The notes: generated from the letters alone by a model not told the origin. A stretch of DNA of 40,809 nt from Bacillota bacterium (GCA_030537155.1 JAUNOH010000011.1:1-40809), one strand, 5' to 3'; positions 8,059-15,978 are shown, numbered from the stretch's first letter. Numbers and translations: made by a program.

Positions 8059-8712
8059 TTAGAACCTATTCAGCGCCTTGACTTCGTCTAAAACGGTCTT
8101 CACCTGGTTTAGATCTCTTAAAGGATATACGGAATAGTTCTTCTCGTAGGTGGAGACGACCAATCTCCCAGAGTTCCAGTCCCCGTGGCTTTTTATATTC
8201 ATCGCGATTATCTTCTCAAATGGAACCTCTTTGACTCCCCTCAATGTTTTTATCCTTATCCCGAAGTCGTTATATTCGACCAAGACCCTGCCTATCGGGA
8301 ATATCGACTGGACCAATAAAGAAAGGGCCAATAAAGAGGCTATGCCCAATAATACGTTGACGATTACCAGATCATAGGTCTCTGCGTTTTTGCTTATAGC
8401 CAAGATATTGAAGCTCACCACAATCCCAGCGATGAAACAAAAGATAAAGGCGTTCAAAGCGAGGTAACCCTTATGCTTATATCCAACCGCCTTGTATTCC
8501 TTGCTTTTATTTTCCTCCCCTGCTTCCAATAAATAGTTCATACTCACACCAAACTGTTTGCAGATCAAGCGGATGACGTCTAGGGAAGGATAGTTTATCC
8601 CTCTCTCCCATTTGGAGATGGCTTGCCTGGTGACATAGATCCTCTCCGCCATCTCGTCTTGGGTGAGGTTATTGTCCTCCCTGATCTTCTTTATCTTCTC
8701 GCTTAGATCCAT
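8059..8712 (-). CDS. XRE-family HTH regulator with a membrane domain
   Basis: A 217-residue protein. Residues 1-60 form a classic Cro/C1 helix-turn-helix (LTQDEMAERIYVTRQAISKW, then GINYPSLDVIRLICKQF). Two transmembrane helices follow (about 80-100 and 113-135), then a cytoplasmic PH-like tail. Membrane-anchored XRE proteins of this kind occur across Firmicutes, often with nearby transporters; here no obvious target adjoins. The start 8712 is set by AAGGAG on the minus strand; the longer upstream reading lacks any signal. Its C-terminus has VPFEKIIAMNIKSHGDW, reminiscent of bacterial PH domains. Confidence 0.85.
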   Translation of the reverse strand: MDLSEKIKKIREDNNLTQDEMAERIYVTRQAISKWERGINYPSLDVIRLICKQFGVSMNYLLEAGEENKSKEYKAVGYKHKGYLALNAFIFCFIAGIVVSFNILAISKNAETYDLVIVNVLLGIASLLALSLLVQSIFPIGRVLVEYNDFGIRIKTLRGVKEVPFEKIIAMNIKSHGDWNSGRLVVSTYEKNYSVYPLRDLNQVKTVLDEVKALNRF

Positions 8713-8833
8713 AAACCGGTTTCTCCTTTCGCCTTTATGGTAGGTTTTAGGGATAGGATAATCACGCAACACGCGGTTTCTTTGGTGTTTTGCGTGTTTT
8801 AAAACTCTTCGTTTGGGCAGCAAAAAACGACAA

Positions 8834-9115
8834 TCACTTAAACAAGTCGCTATGAGATCCTGCCCTAATCAGTCTAAGGGTAAGGATGTCTTTGACGATT
8901 TGATATACCAACAGCCAATCTGGTTCGATGTGGCATTCCCTGACGTTTTTAAAGTTCCTGGAATTTGTGAGAGGATGGTCTTTGTATTTCTCCGGGAGAC
9001 TTTCTTCGTTAGCCAAAAGGGCGATGACTGCTTCTAGCTTCTTCTTGTCGCATCCCTTTTTGAGGGCAACTTTGTAGTCTTTCTTGAACTGATTGGTGAA
9101 CTCGATCTTAAGCAT
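8834..9115 (-). CDS. yafQ: YafQ-family mRNA interferase toxin (type II TA)
   Basis: A 93-residue RelE/ParE-fold toxin. The N-terminus LKIEFTNQFKKDYKVALKKG, the middle KDHPLTNSRNFKNVRECHIE and the end IRAGSHSDLF match YafQ-type ribosome-dependent mRNA interferases; the HPL, ECHIE and SHSDLF blocks hold the usual catalytic His/Asp/Phe positions. It is encoded directly after its antitoxin with an 8-nt overlap, the standard antitoxin-first order with coupled translation. It should cleave mRNA in the ribosomal A site when the antitoxin is degraded. Confidence 0.93.
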   Translation of the reverse strand: MLKIEFTNQFKKDYKVALKKGCDKKKLEAVIALLANEESLPEKYKDHPLTNSRNFKNVRECHIEPDWLLVYQIVKDILTLRLIRAGSHSDLFK

Positions 9116-9371
9116 CTAGGACCTCCATGAGTTCGTCCACCGATTCGAAAGGACCAGAGACTTCACAGTTTTCAGATGCCTCCAAAGCGGCATAGGTCTT
9201 TTCATTGGGCTCATCTAGCTTGATCTCGAAAGGGATGCCATGCGTGCGCAGACACTGCCTATAGAAGATGTTAGTCGCGGTGCTGAGATCCATCCCGAGG
9301 GATTTGAAAAGCTCGGAGGCCTGTTCCTTGAGCTCTGGTTCAATTCTTATCGTCATATTCTCTTTTGCCAT
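9108..9371 (-). CDS. dinJ: RelB/DinJ-family antitoxin (type II TA)
   Basis: An 87-residue protein. Its N-terminus MTIRIEPELKEQASELFKSL forms a ribbon-helix-helix DNA-binding domain and SLGMDLSTATNIFYRQ is the typical RelB/DinJ continuation. The C-terminal part, ending in SVDELMEVLDA, should wrap and neutralise the downstream YafQ toxin. I chose ATG 9371 because AAGGAGG lies a few bases upstream; the longer reading from 9428 would start inside the promoter. The toxin-antitoxin complex probably represses the operon through the dyad in the 9400-9428 promoter. Confidence 0.93.
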   Translation of the reverse strand: MAKENMTIRIEPELKEQASELFKSLGMDLSTATNIFYRQCLRTHGIPFEIKLDEPNEKTYAALEASENCEVSGPFESVDELMEVLDA

Positions 9372-9399
9372 GGTTAATTCCTCCTTGAGATGCATGAAT

Positions 9400-9428
9400 A
9401 TTATAGTGCGTTGCAAATGCATTGCCAA
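9400..9428 (-). promoter_or_regulatory. Promoter and candidate operator of the DinJ/YafQ operon
   Basis: On the minus strand TTGGCA (9423-9428) and a perfect TATAAT (9400-9405) are spaced by 17 bp. Within the spacer and -35 box sits GCAATGCATTTGC, an imperfect dyad centred on ATGCAT, well placed to be bound by the ribbon-helix-helix antitoxin. Confidence 0.75.
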
Positions 9429-9451
9429 TTTTAATAGATTTAATTTAATAA

Positions 9452-9487
9452 AAATATAAAAAATCCTGACACGCTGTGTATCAGGAC
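9452..9487 (-). terminator. Terminator after tRNA-Trp
   Basis: On the minus strand TCCTGA and TCAGGA (9464-9469 with 9481-9486) form a stem followed by TTTTTT and further AT-rich sequence, 14 nt past the tRNA CCA end. Confidence 0.75.
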
Positions 9488-9500
9488 TCGCTTACTTATC

Positions 9501-9574
9501 TGGCAGGGGCAGAAGGAATCGAACCCTCATCAATGGTTTTGGAGACCACTGTTCTACCATTGAACCATGCCCCT
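9501..9574 (-). tRNA. tRNA-Trp (CCA)
   Basis: A 74-nt cloverleaf on the minus strand. The acceptor stem AGGGGCA pairs with TGCCCCT, the D arm is GGTTCAATGGTAGAAC, the anticodon stem GTGGT/ACCAT encloses the loop CTCCAAA with anticodon CCA, the T loop is GGTTCGATTCC, and the 3' CCA is encoded. The CCA anticodon reads only UGG, consistent with the many UGA stops here. Confidence 0.95.
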
Positions 9575-9616
9575 AGTAGATCCGCCTCGAAAGCATTTTC
9601 TTCCGAAGCGGGGATT

Positions 9617-9645
9617 ATTATATGGCTTTGCCCAAGGCAGGGCAA
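9617..9645 (-). promoter_or_regulatory. Promoter of tRNA-Trp
   Basis: On the minus strand TTGCCC (9640-9645) and TATAAT (9617-9622) are 17 bp apart, giving an expected start about 35 nt before the tRNA. The TTGCCC...GGGCAA part also forms a hairpin and overlaps the 3' end of the yqeY gene. Confidence 0.6.
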
Positions 9646-9647
9646 GA

Positions 9648-10061
9648 TTAGGCTTCGCGGGCCAATTTGGAGACGAGGCCCATATCGCACTGCCCGTCAT
9701 AGTTGGCCTTAAAGTGCTTCATGACCGCGGGGATGGATTTATCCTCGAGCGAGGCGATGATCGCCTTAATCTCCTCAGGAGTCAGCATCTTCGGCAGGAA
9801 GGCGACGATGGCCTCCTTCTGACGGTCGATTTTGGCGGCCGAATCGGCGCGGCCGGCTTTTAGATAGCCTTCCTTCTCCTCGTCGAGCTCCTTAGCCACC
9901 TTCTGGATGATCCTTAGCAGATCGGCGTCGGTGGGTTCCCCTTTTCCGGAGGTCAGTAAACCCTGATAACGGGAGATGACGATGGATAAAGAAGCCCTGG
10001 CGTCCTCGTCTTTGTTCTTCAAAGCCAGCATGTTGGCTTTCTTAATGTCGTTGATAAGCAT
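9648..10061 (-). CDS. yqeY: GatB/YqeY-domain protein
   Basis: A 137-residue protein matching YqeY along its whole length. The N-terminal alpha-helical part has ANMLALKNKDEDARASLSIV, and the C-terminal helical bundle has IVAFLPKMLTPEEIKAIIAS followed by KSIPAVMKHFKANYDGQCDM. This domain is shared with the tail of GatB and is thought to bind tRNA; the free-standing protein is a suspected helper in amidotransferase or tRNA metabolism. AAAGGAG precedes the start. It follows trkH on the same strand after a 24-nt gap and is followed by tRNA-Trp. Confidence 0.9.
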   Translation of the reverse strand: MLINDIKKANMLALKNKDEDARASLSIVISRYQGLLTSGKGEPTDADLLRIIQKVAKELDEEKEGYLKAGRADSAAKIDRQKEAIVAFLPKMLTPEEIKAIIASLEDKSIPAVMKHFKANYDGQCDMGLVSKLAREA

Positions 10062-10085
10062 AGGTTTAACTCCTTTGACGATATA

Positions 10086-11879
10086 TTACGCCACTTCGCG
10101 CCTGGTGGCGTCCTTGGCGAAGCGATAGAGGGTGAAGTAGACGGGGATGATCTCCAAACGGCCGAGATACATGCCGATGGTCAAAATCCAAAGCAGGAAG
10201 TTATAAGCCACGGCCGAATTATTGGCGGCATAGGCCACGAAGTCGATGGTTGAGTTGCCGGCACTGGAAAGAGCCGAGGCAAACATATAGATGCCATCCT
10301 GGAAAGCCATATTCGGCAAGAAGGATAAGCACATGCCGCCAGCCACCAGAACGCCGATATAAAGGATGACGAAGAAGCTGGCCTCGCCATACTCCTGCTC
10401 CCCGATCTTTTTATGCTCCCCATGATAGTAAACGGTCCTGGGGTAGGCGAAATTCCTCGGCATGTAACGGTATTTGAGGTCCCAATAGATCTGCTTGAGG
10501 CAGACGGCAACCCTATATTGCTTCATGGCGCCCGAAGTCGAGCCCGAACCACCGCCGACACTCATGACTACGACTGAAATCAACAAGGCTCCCTGACCAA
10601 GATAGACGATGCTCCGGACGTTGGAATAACCAGTGGTCGTTAAACAGGTGACAAATTGGAAGGCGGCATAGCGGAAGCAATCCCAGAAACCCACCCCATC
10701 GACTGCCAGCTCATCGTAATATTCGTTATTGAAGGCAATGGAAACCATCATCAAGGGAACAAAGATGAGGAACATGAAGATGACGAGCTTCACCTCGCAA
10801 TCGCGGATCACCTTGCCGATCTTCCCGCTTAAAAGAAGCATGTGGAGGAAGAAGGCCATGGAGCCTAAAAGCATGAGGATGCAGAGGGAGACCTCCATGC
10901 CGATCGCGTTAAATGAAGGTGAGAACACTTGGGCGAGTCCGGTAGCCGTGAAGTTGACGCCGCTACTGGTGACATCCGCCGTGAAACCCATCCCGAAATT
11001 GACAAGCGAGACGTCCGCGTTCAAATAAAAATACATCGAGGTGGAACGCGTCGTCAAACCACCGGTGGCCAAGGCGGCTATCGAGTGGTTGAGGGCGTCA
11101 AACCAATCCATCCCGAAAAACCACAATAAAAGGGTTCCAAAAGCGATATATCCGGAATAGATAACCAAAATCAATCTGGCGGTTTTGGCCATGCTGGGAA
11201 GCAATTGGTCCCCGTGGCCTTCAGTGTTATATAGGCGCAAACCCGAGGCGTCTTTGAAGGCGCTGGAGACGATCAATATCAAACCGACGCCGCCGAAGAG
11301 GTGGGTGATGGAGCGATAGATCAAGAAGATGTGGCTGGAGTTGACGGCGATGTACTCCTGGGCATAGGCCTGGGCCGCCTCACCGGTATAGCCAGCATTA
11401 GAGGCGTAGGTGTAGGCACTATCTAGGAAATCCTTCAGGATCGTCAGGCCGGTCGTCGTATATCCGGAGGTGTTTTCCATGACGCCTTCCGAATACGAAT
11501 AGGCGCTGGCGGCGGTGATGTAGACGGTATCGGTCAGGTTATTGACGAAGAACTGATTGAGGAAATACGGGAAGCCACCGATCAGTAAGGCCGAGGCCCA
11601 AACCAAGACGATGACCACCGCATCCTGATGGCGGCCAAGCCTCCCCTTCTCCATCTTGTGGATCAATCCGAAATACAGGGCAGCGCCAATTAGGATGGCC
11701 CCGAAACCGGTGACCATGAAGGAGGCGTAGCAACGCCACTCACTCGGATAGAAAATCAAAAACAGAAGCGGCAGCAACGTGATGATTCCAATCATAATCA
11801 CGAAGATGCCCAGATAACCGAAAACCAGCCGGTATCCGGTGGCAATTTTACTTTCGCTTCTGGAATATGAGGCTTCCAT
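10086..11879 (-). CDS. trkH: TrkH/KtrB-family potassium channel subunit
   Basis: A 597-residue polytopic membrane protein of the superfamily of K+ transporters, somewhat longer than typical TrkH (about 480). The four selectivity-filter segments are visible in order: TSGYTTTGLTIL (about residue 148), ATGGLTTRSTS (about 268), CLTTTGYSNV (about 410) and SSAGNSTIDF (about 540), each carrying the conserved filter Gly. Two insertions, around 160-180 and 290-320, lengthen extracytoplasmic loops. The two genes just upstream encode RCK-domain TrkA proteins and the spacing is 6 nt, so they form one operon that makes the K+ uptake complex. Confidence 0.93.
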   Translation of the reverse strand: MEASYSRSESKIATGYRLVFGYLGIFVIMIGIITLLPLLFLIFYPSEWRCYASFMVTGFGAILIGAALYFGLIHKMEKGRLGRHQDAVVIVLVWASALLIGGFPYFLNQFFVNNLTDTVYITAASAYSYSEGVMENTSGYTTTGLTILKDFLDSAYTYASNAGYTGEAAQAYAQEYIAVNSSHIFLIYRSITHLFGGVGLILIVSSAFKDASGLRLYNTEGHGDQLLPSMAKTARLILVIYSGYIAFGTLLLWFFGMDWFDALNHSIAALATGGLTTRSTSMYFYLNADVSLVNFGMGFTADVTSSGVNFTATGLAQVFSPSFNAIGMEVSLCILMLLGSMAFFLHMLLLSGKIGKVIRDCEVKLVIFMFLIFVPLMMVSIAFNNEYYDELAVDGVGFWDCFRYAAFQFVTCLTTTGYSNVRSIVYLGQGALLISVVVMSVGGGSGSTSGAMKQYRVAVCLKQIYWDLKYRYMPRNFAYPRTVYYHGEHKKIGEQEYGEASFFVILYIGVLVAGGMCLSFLPNMAFQDGIYMFASALSSAGNSTIDFVAYAANNSAVAYNFLLWILTIGMYLGRLEIIPVYFTLYRFAKDATRREVA

Positions 11880-11885
11880 GGGACT

Positions 11886-12707
11886 TTACTTCTTTTTGGT
11901 GTTCGCCTTCTTGACGGGCTTCTTCTCTTCAGTGGCCGGAGCTTCGGGTTCGGCCTCAGGGGTTTCCTCGCTCACGGATTCGGCTGGTTTGACTTCCTCT
12001 CCCTTCTCGGCTGAGGAAAGCAATTCCTTCTGGAGGTCATCCTCGCTCTTCTCCTGCTTGATGAAGAGGGTGAGGCGCTTCTGATCGGCAGGGGCGCAGG
12101 TCATCATCAGCTTATCCTTGGGCTGGAAGACGACTTGGCCGTTGGGGATTATGACCTCGCTCCCACGTAAGATGCAGGAGATGGCCGCATATTTGGGGAA
12201 GTTGGTCTCGGCCAGGCTTTTTCCGCAAATGGAGAAGCGGGAAAGCAACACCGCCTCGATCATGACCACCCGATTATTCTCTAAGGAGATGGCCTTGACG
12301 ATATCCTCTACCGAGGATTCGGACTTAACCGAGTCAGCCAATAGATAGGTGGAGGATATGACCGAATCCAAGCCTAGGCTTTTATAAAGTTCGACGTTAT
12401 TGGGGTTATTGACGACGCAGATGACCTTGCGGGCGTTGAAGCTCTTCTTGGCCAACTGGCAGGCGGCGTAGTTATCGGTGTCCTTATCGCAGAGGGCGAT
12501 GAAGATATCGGCATCATGGGCCCTAGCCTCCTCGAGGACAAACGACTTCCAGGGTTGGCCGATGTAGACGGAGACGCGCTCCCTCTCCACCAGTTTTTCG
12601 GCCTCAGCTTTGCTGGGGTTGATGATGACGAGGTTGTTCCCCCTGGTGTGGAACATGTGGACGATGTATTCGGCCTGATGGGTTCCCCCGGCTACCACTA
12701 TCTTCAT
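11886..12707 (-). CDS. TrkA half-protein: Rossmann plus TrkA_C, degenerate nucleotide site, acidic/Lys tail
   Basis: A 273-residue gating subunit. Residues 1-130 form a Rossmann domain, but the usual GxGxxG is replaced by VAGGTHQAEYI and the acidic residue at the end of strand 2 by NP (VIINPSKAEAE), so NAD/ATP binding is probably weakened. Residues 135-220 look like a TrkA_C (RCK-C) domain (SICGKSLAETNFP, VVFQPKDKLMMTC). The last 50 residues are low-complexity Glu/Pro/Ala ending in a basic KKANTKKK. Its start overlaps the stop of the preceding TrkA gene by ATGA. Together with that gene it may equal one TrkA with tandem RCK units split in two. Confidence 0.87.
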   Translation of the reverse strand: MKIVVAGGTHQAEYIVHMFHTRGNNLVIINPSKAEAEKLVERERVSVYIGQPWKSFVLEEARAHDADIFIALCDKDTDNYAACQLAKKSFNARKVICVVNNPNNVELYKSLGLDSVISSTYLLADSVKSESSVEDIVKAISLENNRVVMIEAVLLSRFSICGKSLAETNFPKYAAISCILRGSEVIIPNGQVVFQPKDKLMMTCAPADQKRLTLFIKQEKSEDDLQKELLSSAEKGEEVKPAESVSEETPEAEPEAPATEEKKPVKKANTKKK

Positions 12708-13117
12708 TGACGGTCACCGCCCTTCAATCCCTGATAGGCCCCAAAGGAGAGCTCAAAGGGATAGATGCACTTCACGTTATATCCTTCGACTAGCACCTTG
12801 CGCTCGGGATCGTCGAAGCGGACATAGATATTTGGGATCTCGTAAAGCTTGTCGCAGACATGGGCCAAAAAGACGTTGACGTTGTCGTCACCGGTGGTGA
12901 TCAAGACGCTACGGCAGTCGCGGATCCCCTGCTTTTCCAAAGTGGTCAGATCGGTAGCATCGGCCTCAAAGGTCAGTCCCCCGAAATCATCCGGAAGACG
13001 GTCAAAAGCCGTCGTGTCTGGGTCGAAAACGAAGATATTCTCGCCCTTTTTGTATCCGTCGACGGCCGCCGCGGCGCCTAAGCGCCCACAGCCGATAATG
13101 AAGGTTTTATTTCGCAT
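12704..13117 (-). CDS. TrkA half-protein: single Rossmann (RCK-N) domain
   Basis: A 137-residue protein consisting only of a TrkA_N domain. It keeps an intact dinucleotide-binding loop GCGRLGAAAA at about residues 9-18 and the acidic strand-2 end FVFDPD. Further conserved blocks are ATDLTTLEKQGIRDC and VLITTGDDNVN. It has no TrkA_C domain. AGGAGG stands before the ATG. It is the first gene of a trkA-trkA-trkH operon transcribed from the promoter at 13141-13169. The intact loop here and the degenerate one in the next gene suggest a division of labour in a hetero-oligomeric gating ring. Confidence 0.88.
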   Translation of the reverse strand: MRNKTFIIGCGRLGAAAAVDGYKKGENIFVFDPDTTAFDRLPDDFGGLTFEADATDLTTLEKQGIRDCRSVLITTGDDNVNVFLAHVCDKLYEIPNIYVRFDDPERKVLVEGYNVKCIYPFELSFGAYQGLKGGDRQ

Positions 13118-13140
13118 ATAGCCTCCTGCTCGAAGGGGAT

Positions 13141-13169
13141 TATATCCCGCGCCTAGAGAGTAGGCAACG
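13141..13169 (-). promoter_or_regulatory. Promoter of the trkA-trkA-trkH operon
   Basis: On the minus strand TTGCCT (13164-13169) and TATAAT (13141-13146) are spaced by exactly 17 bp. The -35 box lies inside the last codons of the DUF5662 gene, and the expected start is about 15-20 nt before the first trkA ATG. Confidence 0.7.
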
Positions 13170-13749
13170 AGTCATCACCCTTTAGGGTATAGAAGACCTC
13201 AACCTGGGGATGAAGGGCGCATATCTCGGCGTATTTTTTCTTGGTGATTTTCTTTTTTAAAGCCTTCCAGCCTTCCTCGGCGTAAGTCTTAAGGCACCAG
13301 GCGACGTATTCCTCGCTGGCTTTGGTCATATAGCAGTATTTGGTCCTCCTGACGAAAAACTCATAGCAGGCCTGCCCCGAAAAATGCTTTGGATCGTAGG
13401 TCTTTGAGGCCGAAAGCATATCGGCCACCATTTCGGTCGCATATTTCCACGGCATGGTCTTGGCGATGACCTTCCCGCCGAAGAAATCGGTCCAATACTC
13501 CCAATGGTGCTTATTCCGCCCGGTGTGATGGATGGAGACCATCGAGAAGTAATCGTTTTCCCTTCTCTCCTCCAAAAGGGGGCTATGTTTCCCCGAGGCG
13601 TAGTTTTTGGAAATGTTGAATTCGCTGGGCGAGTATTTGGAGAGATCATGCTTCAGGCATTGCCAGAAGATGCCCAAATGAAAACCATTCCGAATCACCT
13701 GATGACGGTGTTTGGAGACGATTCTGAATTGCCTCCACCACTTAAGCAT
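13153..13749 (-). CDS. DUF5662-family protein, candidate metal-binding enzyme
   Basis: A 198-residue protein with no signal peptide. It carries a strikingly His-rich core: LKHDLSKYSPSEF at about residues 33-45 and HHTGRNKHHWEYW at about 73-85, a spacing reminiscent of HD-type metal phosphohydrolases. These blocks match uncharacterised proteins grouped as DUF5662, sometimes labelled catalase without good reason. I chose ATG 13749 (MLKWWRQF) because GGGGGAAG precedes it. It overlaps the sirtuin stop by 8 nt, so the two are translationally coupled. Membership of the zinc/manganese uptake and sirtuin cluster suggests a link to metals or NAD/nucleotide metabolism. The reaction is unknown. Confidence 0.75.
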   Translation of the reverse strand: MLKWWRQFRIVSKHRHQVIRNGFHLGIFWQCLKHDLSKYSPSEFNISKNYASGKHSPLLEERRENDYFSMVSIHHTGRNKHHWEYWTDFFGGKVIAKTMPWKYATEMVADMLSASKTYDPKHFSGQACYEFFVRRTKYCYMTKASEEYVAWCLKTYAEEGWKALKKKITKKKYAEICALHPQVEVFYTLKGDDSLPTL

Positions 13750-14485
13750 CTTCTTCCCCCAAAATGAGCGAGAGAGTATCGCCGATATCCTCATGGAAAA
13801 TGTAATCAAACTCATCATCCTGGGGAGTCGGATCACGGTTGATGAGGATTTTGCAGCCTCCCCTAAAATAACCTGGTAACGAGGCGATGGGATAAACCAT
13901 CAAGGAGGTGCCTCCGACGATTAAGACATCGGCCTTCCTGACCGCATCGAATGCCGCCGATAAAACGTCCTCGGGAAGCCCCTCCCCGTATAAGACGACA
14001 CCGGGTTTAATAAGGCCGCCACAAGAAGGGCAATGTGGCATGCCGGAATGCGGTATGTCGGAAAGAGAAAAGTGCTTACCGCACGATAGGCAATGGTAAC
14101 GTTGATAGCTACCATGGACCTCCAAAACATTTTGGCTGCCCGCCTTTTGGTGGAGGCCGTCGATGTTTTGGGTGACGACGACAAAATTCCCGTGTTTCCT
14201 CTCAAAATTCGCCAACGCGAAATGCGCCTTATTCGGCTGCGCTTTTTCGTTGACCATGGTTTCAAAGAAAAATGAGTAAAAGGATGAGGTGTGTTCAAAA
14301 AAATAATCGTGGGAGAGCATCTCTTCATAGGAAACGCCATATTTGTTCTTTATCCGATAGAGGCCATCCTTGCTTCTGAAATCCGGAATGCCCGAGGAAG
14401 TAGAGACTCCGGCGCCTCCTAAAAAGACGACCAGTTTGGCCTTGTTTATCTCGTCCCTGATTTTATGTAGCTGAGATTGATCCAC
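13742..14485 (-). CDS. cobB: Sir2-family NAD-dependent protein deacylase
   Basis: A 247-residue sirtuin with all signature blocks: LGGAGVSTSSGIPDFRS (NAD loop), TQNIDGLHQKAG (Asn/Asp ribose contacts), catalytic His in LEVHGSY, four zinc Cys in CLSC and CPSC, and GGTSLMVYPI. It should remove acyl groups from lysines using NAD. No ATG is available; GTG 14485 or TTG 14488 must be the start, and there is no Shine-Dalgarno. TATAAT at 14492-14497 (minus strand) lies 6 nt before the GTG, so a leaderless start from its own promoter is possible in addition to read-through from the metal-transport genes. It precedes the overlapping DUF5662 gene. Confidence 0.93.
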   Translation of the reverse strand: MDQSQLHKIRDEINKAKLVVFLGGAGVSTSSGIPDFRSKDGLYRIKNKYGVSYEEMLSHDYFFEHTSSFYSFFFETMVNEKAQPNKAHFALANFERKHGNFVVVTQNIDGLHQKAGSQNVLEVHGSYQRYHCLSCGKHFSLSDIPHSGMPHCPSCGGLIKPGVVLYGEGLPEDVLSAAFDAVRKADVLIVGGTSLMVYPIASLPGYFRGGCKILINRDPTPQDDEFDYIFHEDIGDTLSLILGEEDA

Positions 14486-14501
14486 CAAAGAATTATAACG
14501 C

Positions 14502-15332
14502 CTATTCGGCCTTTTGCTTATCCTGGCTACGCCTTCTTTTCAGCAGATAGAGCAAGCCGCGGTATAGCATGCAAAGGAAGAGGAAACAAAGGGCCACCAT
14601 CACGATGCTGGCGCCCGGCCTCCAATCGGCATAGTAGGCAATGGTGAGCCCAATCGCCATCGAGGCGACGGAGAAAATCACCGAGGAGACCATGGTGAAT
14701 AGATACCCCTTCTTCAGCTGGAGGGCGATCGCGGTCGGCAAGACCATCAAGCAGGAGACGACCATCGAGCCGACGATCTTGGCCCCGACGGCGATGGTGA
14801 TGGCCAAAAGCAAATCCATCAAGAAGTTGAGTAGATTTACCTTAACCCCGGCGACCTTGGCCTCCGATTCGCTATAGAGGAGGGCGAATATCTGGCGGTA
14901 GAAGACGACGCTGAAGATCAAACATACGGCGGCAAGGCCGATGCAGACATAAAGCTCGGCATCCGATATCAGCAATATCGAGCCGAATAGATACGACTCA
15001 AATGAATAAGAGCTCGTATAGGAGGAGACGATGCCGGCGATGGCTACGGAAGCCGCCAGGACAACCGTCACCCCAATCTCCGAGAATTTGGAAAATTTCT
15101 TCCTGAGCAGCTCGATGATCAGGAAGGCGATGATACAGGAGATTATCGAGACGGCCAAAGGAGCCAAACCGGCCGCCAAGCCGATGGCCACCCCAGCCAA
15201 AGAGGCGTGGGCCATGGCATCCCCCGAGGAGGATAACCGCTTGAAGACGGCCGTGGAGCCAACTAAGGGAATCGCAATCCCCAAAAGGATAGCCGCCAGG
15301 AAGGCGATTCGCATGAACTCATAGGTCAACAT
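14502..15332 (-). CDS. znuB: Zinc/manganese ABC transporter, permease
   Basis: A 276-residue membrane protein of the ABC-3 family with about eight hydrophobic helices. Conserved parts include LVGSTAVFKRLSSSGDAMAH, SLAGVAIGLAAG and VGAKIVGSMVVSCLMVLPTA. It forms the channel of a divalent-metal importer with the adjacent ATPase and binding lipoprotein. I start it at 15332 (MLTYEFMRI), preceded by GGGGGC and overlapping the end of the ATPase gene by 14 nt; the longer reading from 15458 would be a frame inside that gene. A basic tail (KRRRSQDKQKAE) ends the protein. Confidence 0.92.
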   Translation of the reverse strand: MLTYEFMRIAFLAAILLGIAIPLVGSTAVFKRLSSSGDAMAHASLAGVAIGLAAGLAPLAVSIISCIIAFLIIELLRKKFSKFSEIGVTVVLAASVAIAGIVSSYTSSYSFESYLFGSILLISDAELYVCIGLAAVCLIFSVVFYRQIFALLYSESEAKVAGVKVNLLNFLMDLLLAITIAVGAKIVGSMVVSCLMVLPTAIALQLKKGYLFTMVSSVIFSVASMAIGLTIAYYADWRPGASIVMVALCFLFLCMLYRGLLYLLKRRRSQDKQKAE

Positions 15333-15978
15333 GGCGGTGCCCCCTTTCAAGTTCCTGCTCATAAGTGAGGATATGGCCATCCTCGATGAAGTAAACGGCG
15401 TCGGCCTCTTCCAGATCATGGGGGTGATGGGAGACGAATAATATCGACATCCCACCATGATGCAATCTATGCAGGCATTCGATTAAGGCGTGATGGCTTT
15501 CCTCATCCATTCCGGCGTCCGGCTCATCCAAAACCAGGAGGGTTGGATCCCCGACGATGGCTTTGGCCAGCTTTACCCTTTGAAGCTGCCCGCCCGAAAG
15601 CTCGTTGACGAGCCTTCCGCGCAATTCGGATAAGCCAAATTCTTCTAGGGCAGCGTCTATTTTCGCTTTCCTTTGGGCGCGGCCAAGACGCCCTTTATAT
15701 CCCAATAGTCCAAGGGATACGGCCTCATACACGTTCGCCGGGAAAGATGAATCGGAAAGCGAGGTGGTCTGCGATACATAGCTGATTGGGGAGAAGAGGT
15801 TGACCACTTCCCCGGAATTGGGCTTAAGCAATCCCAAAACCAGGCGGAGGAAAGTCGATTTGCCGCCCCCGTTGGGACCGAGGATGCCGACGAATTGCCC
15901 ATCCTCCATCTTAAAGTTCACCCCATCCAAAACCGGGATACCCGGGAAGGAGAAACTGACATTTCTGAATTCAATCAC
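15319..15978 (-). CDS. znuC: Zinc/manganese ABC transporter, ATP-binding protein
   Basis: A 219-residue ATPase with Walker A GPNGGGKST (about residues 34-42), Q-loop YVSQTTS, ABC signature LSGGQLQRVKLAKA, Walker B LLVLDEPDAGMD and the switch His in FVSHHPHDL. It powers metal import with the downstream permease and the upstream SBP. Its start overlaps the end of the SBP gene by 8 nt. Length and motifs are ordinary for the family; whether zinc or manganese is the substrate cannot be told from this subunit. Confidence 0.93.
   Translation of the reverse strand: MIEFRNVSFSFPGIPVLDGVNFKMEDGQFVGILGPNGGGKSTFLRLVLGLLKPNSGEVVNLFSPISYVSQTTSLSDSSFPANVYEAVSLGLLGYKGRLGRAQRKAKIDAALEEFGLSELRGRLVNELSGGQLQRVKLAKAIVGDPTLLVLDEPDAGMDEESHHALIECLHRLHHGGMSILFVSHHPHDLEEADAVYFIEDGHILTYEQELERGHRHVDL

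Noticed and set aside
9501..9574. tRNA-Gly (TCC) reading of the tRNA
   Set aside because: With the 7-nt loop CTCCAAA centred correctly, the anticodon is CCA (Trp); a TCC reading would shift the loop.
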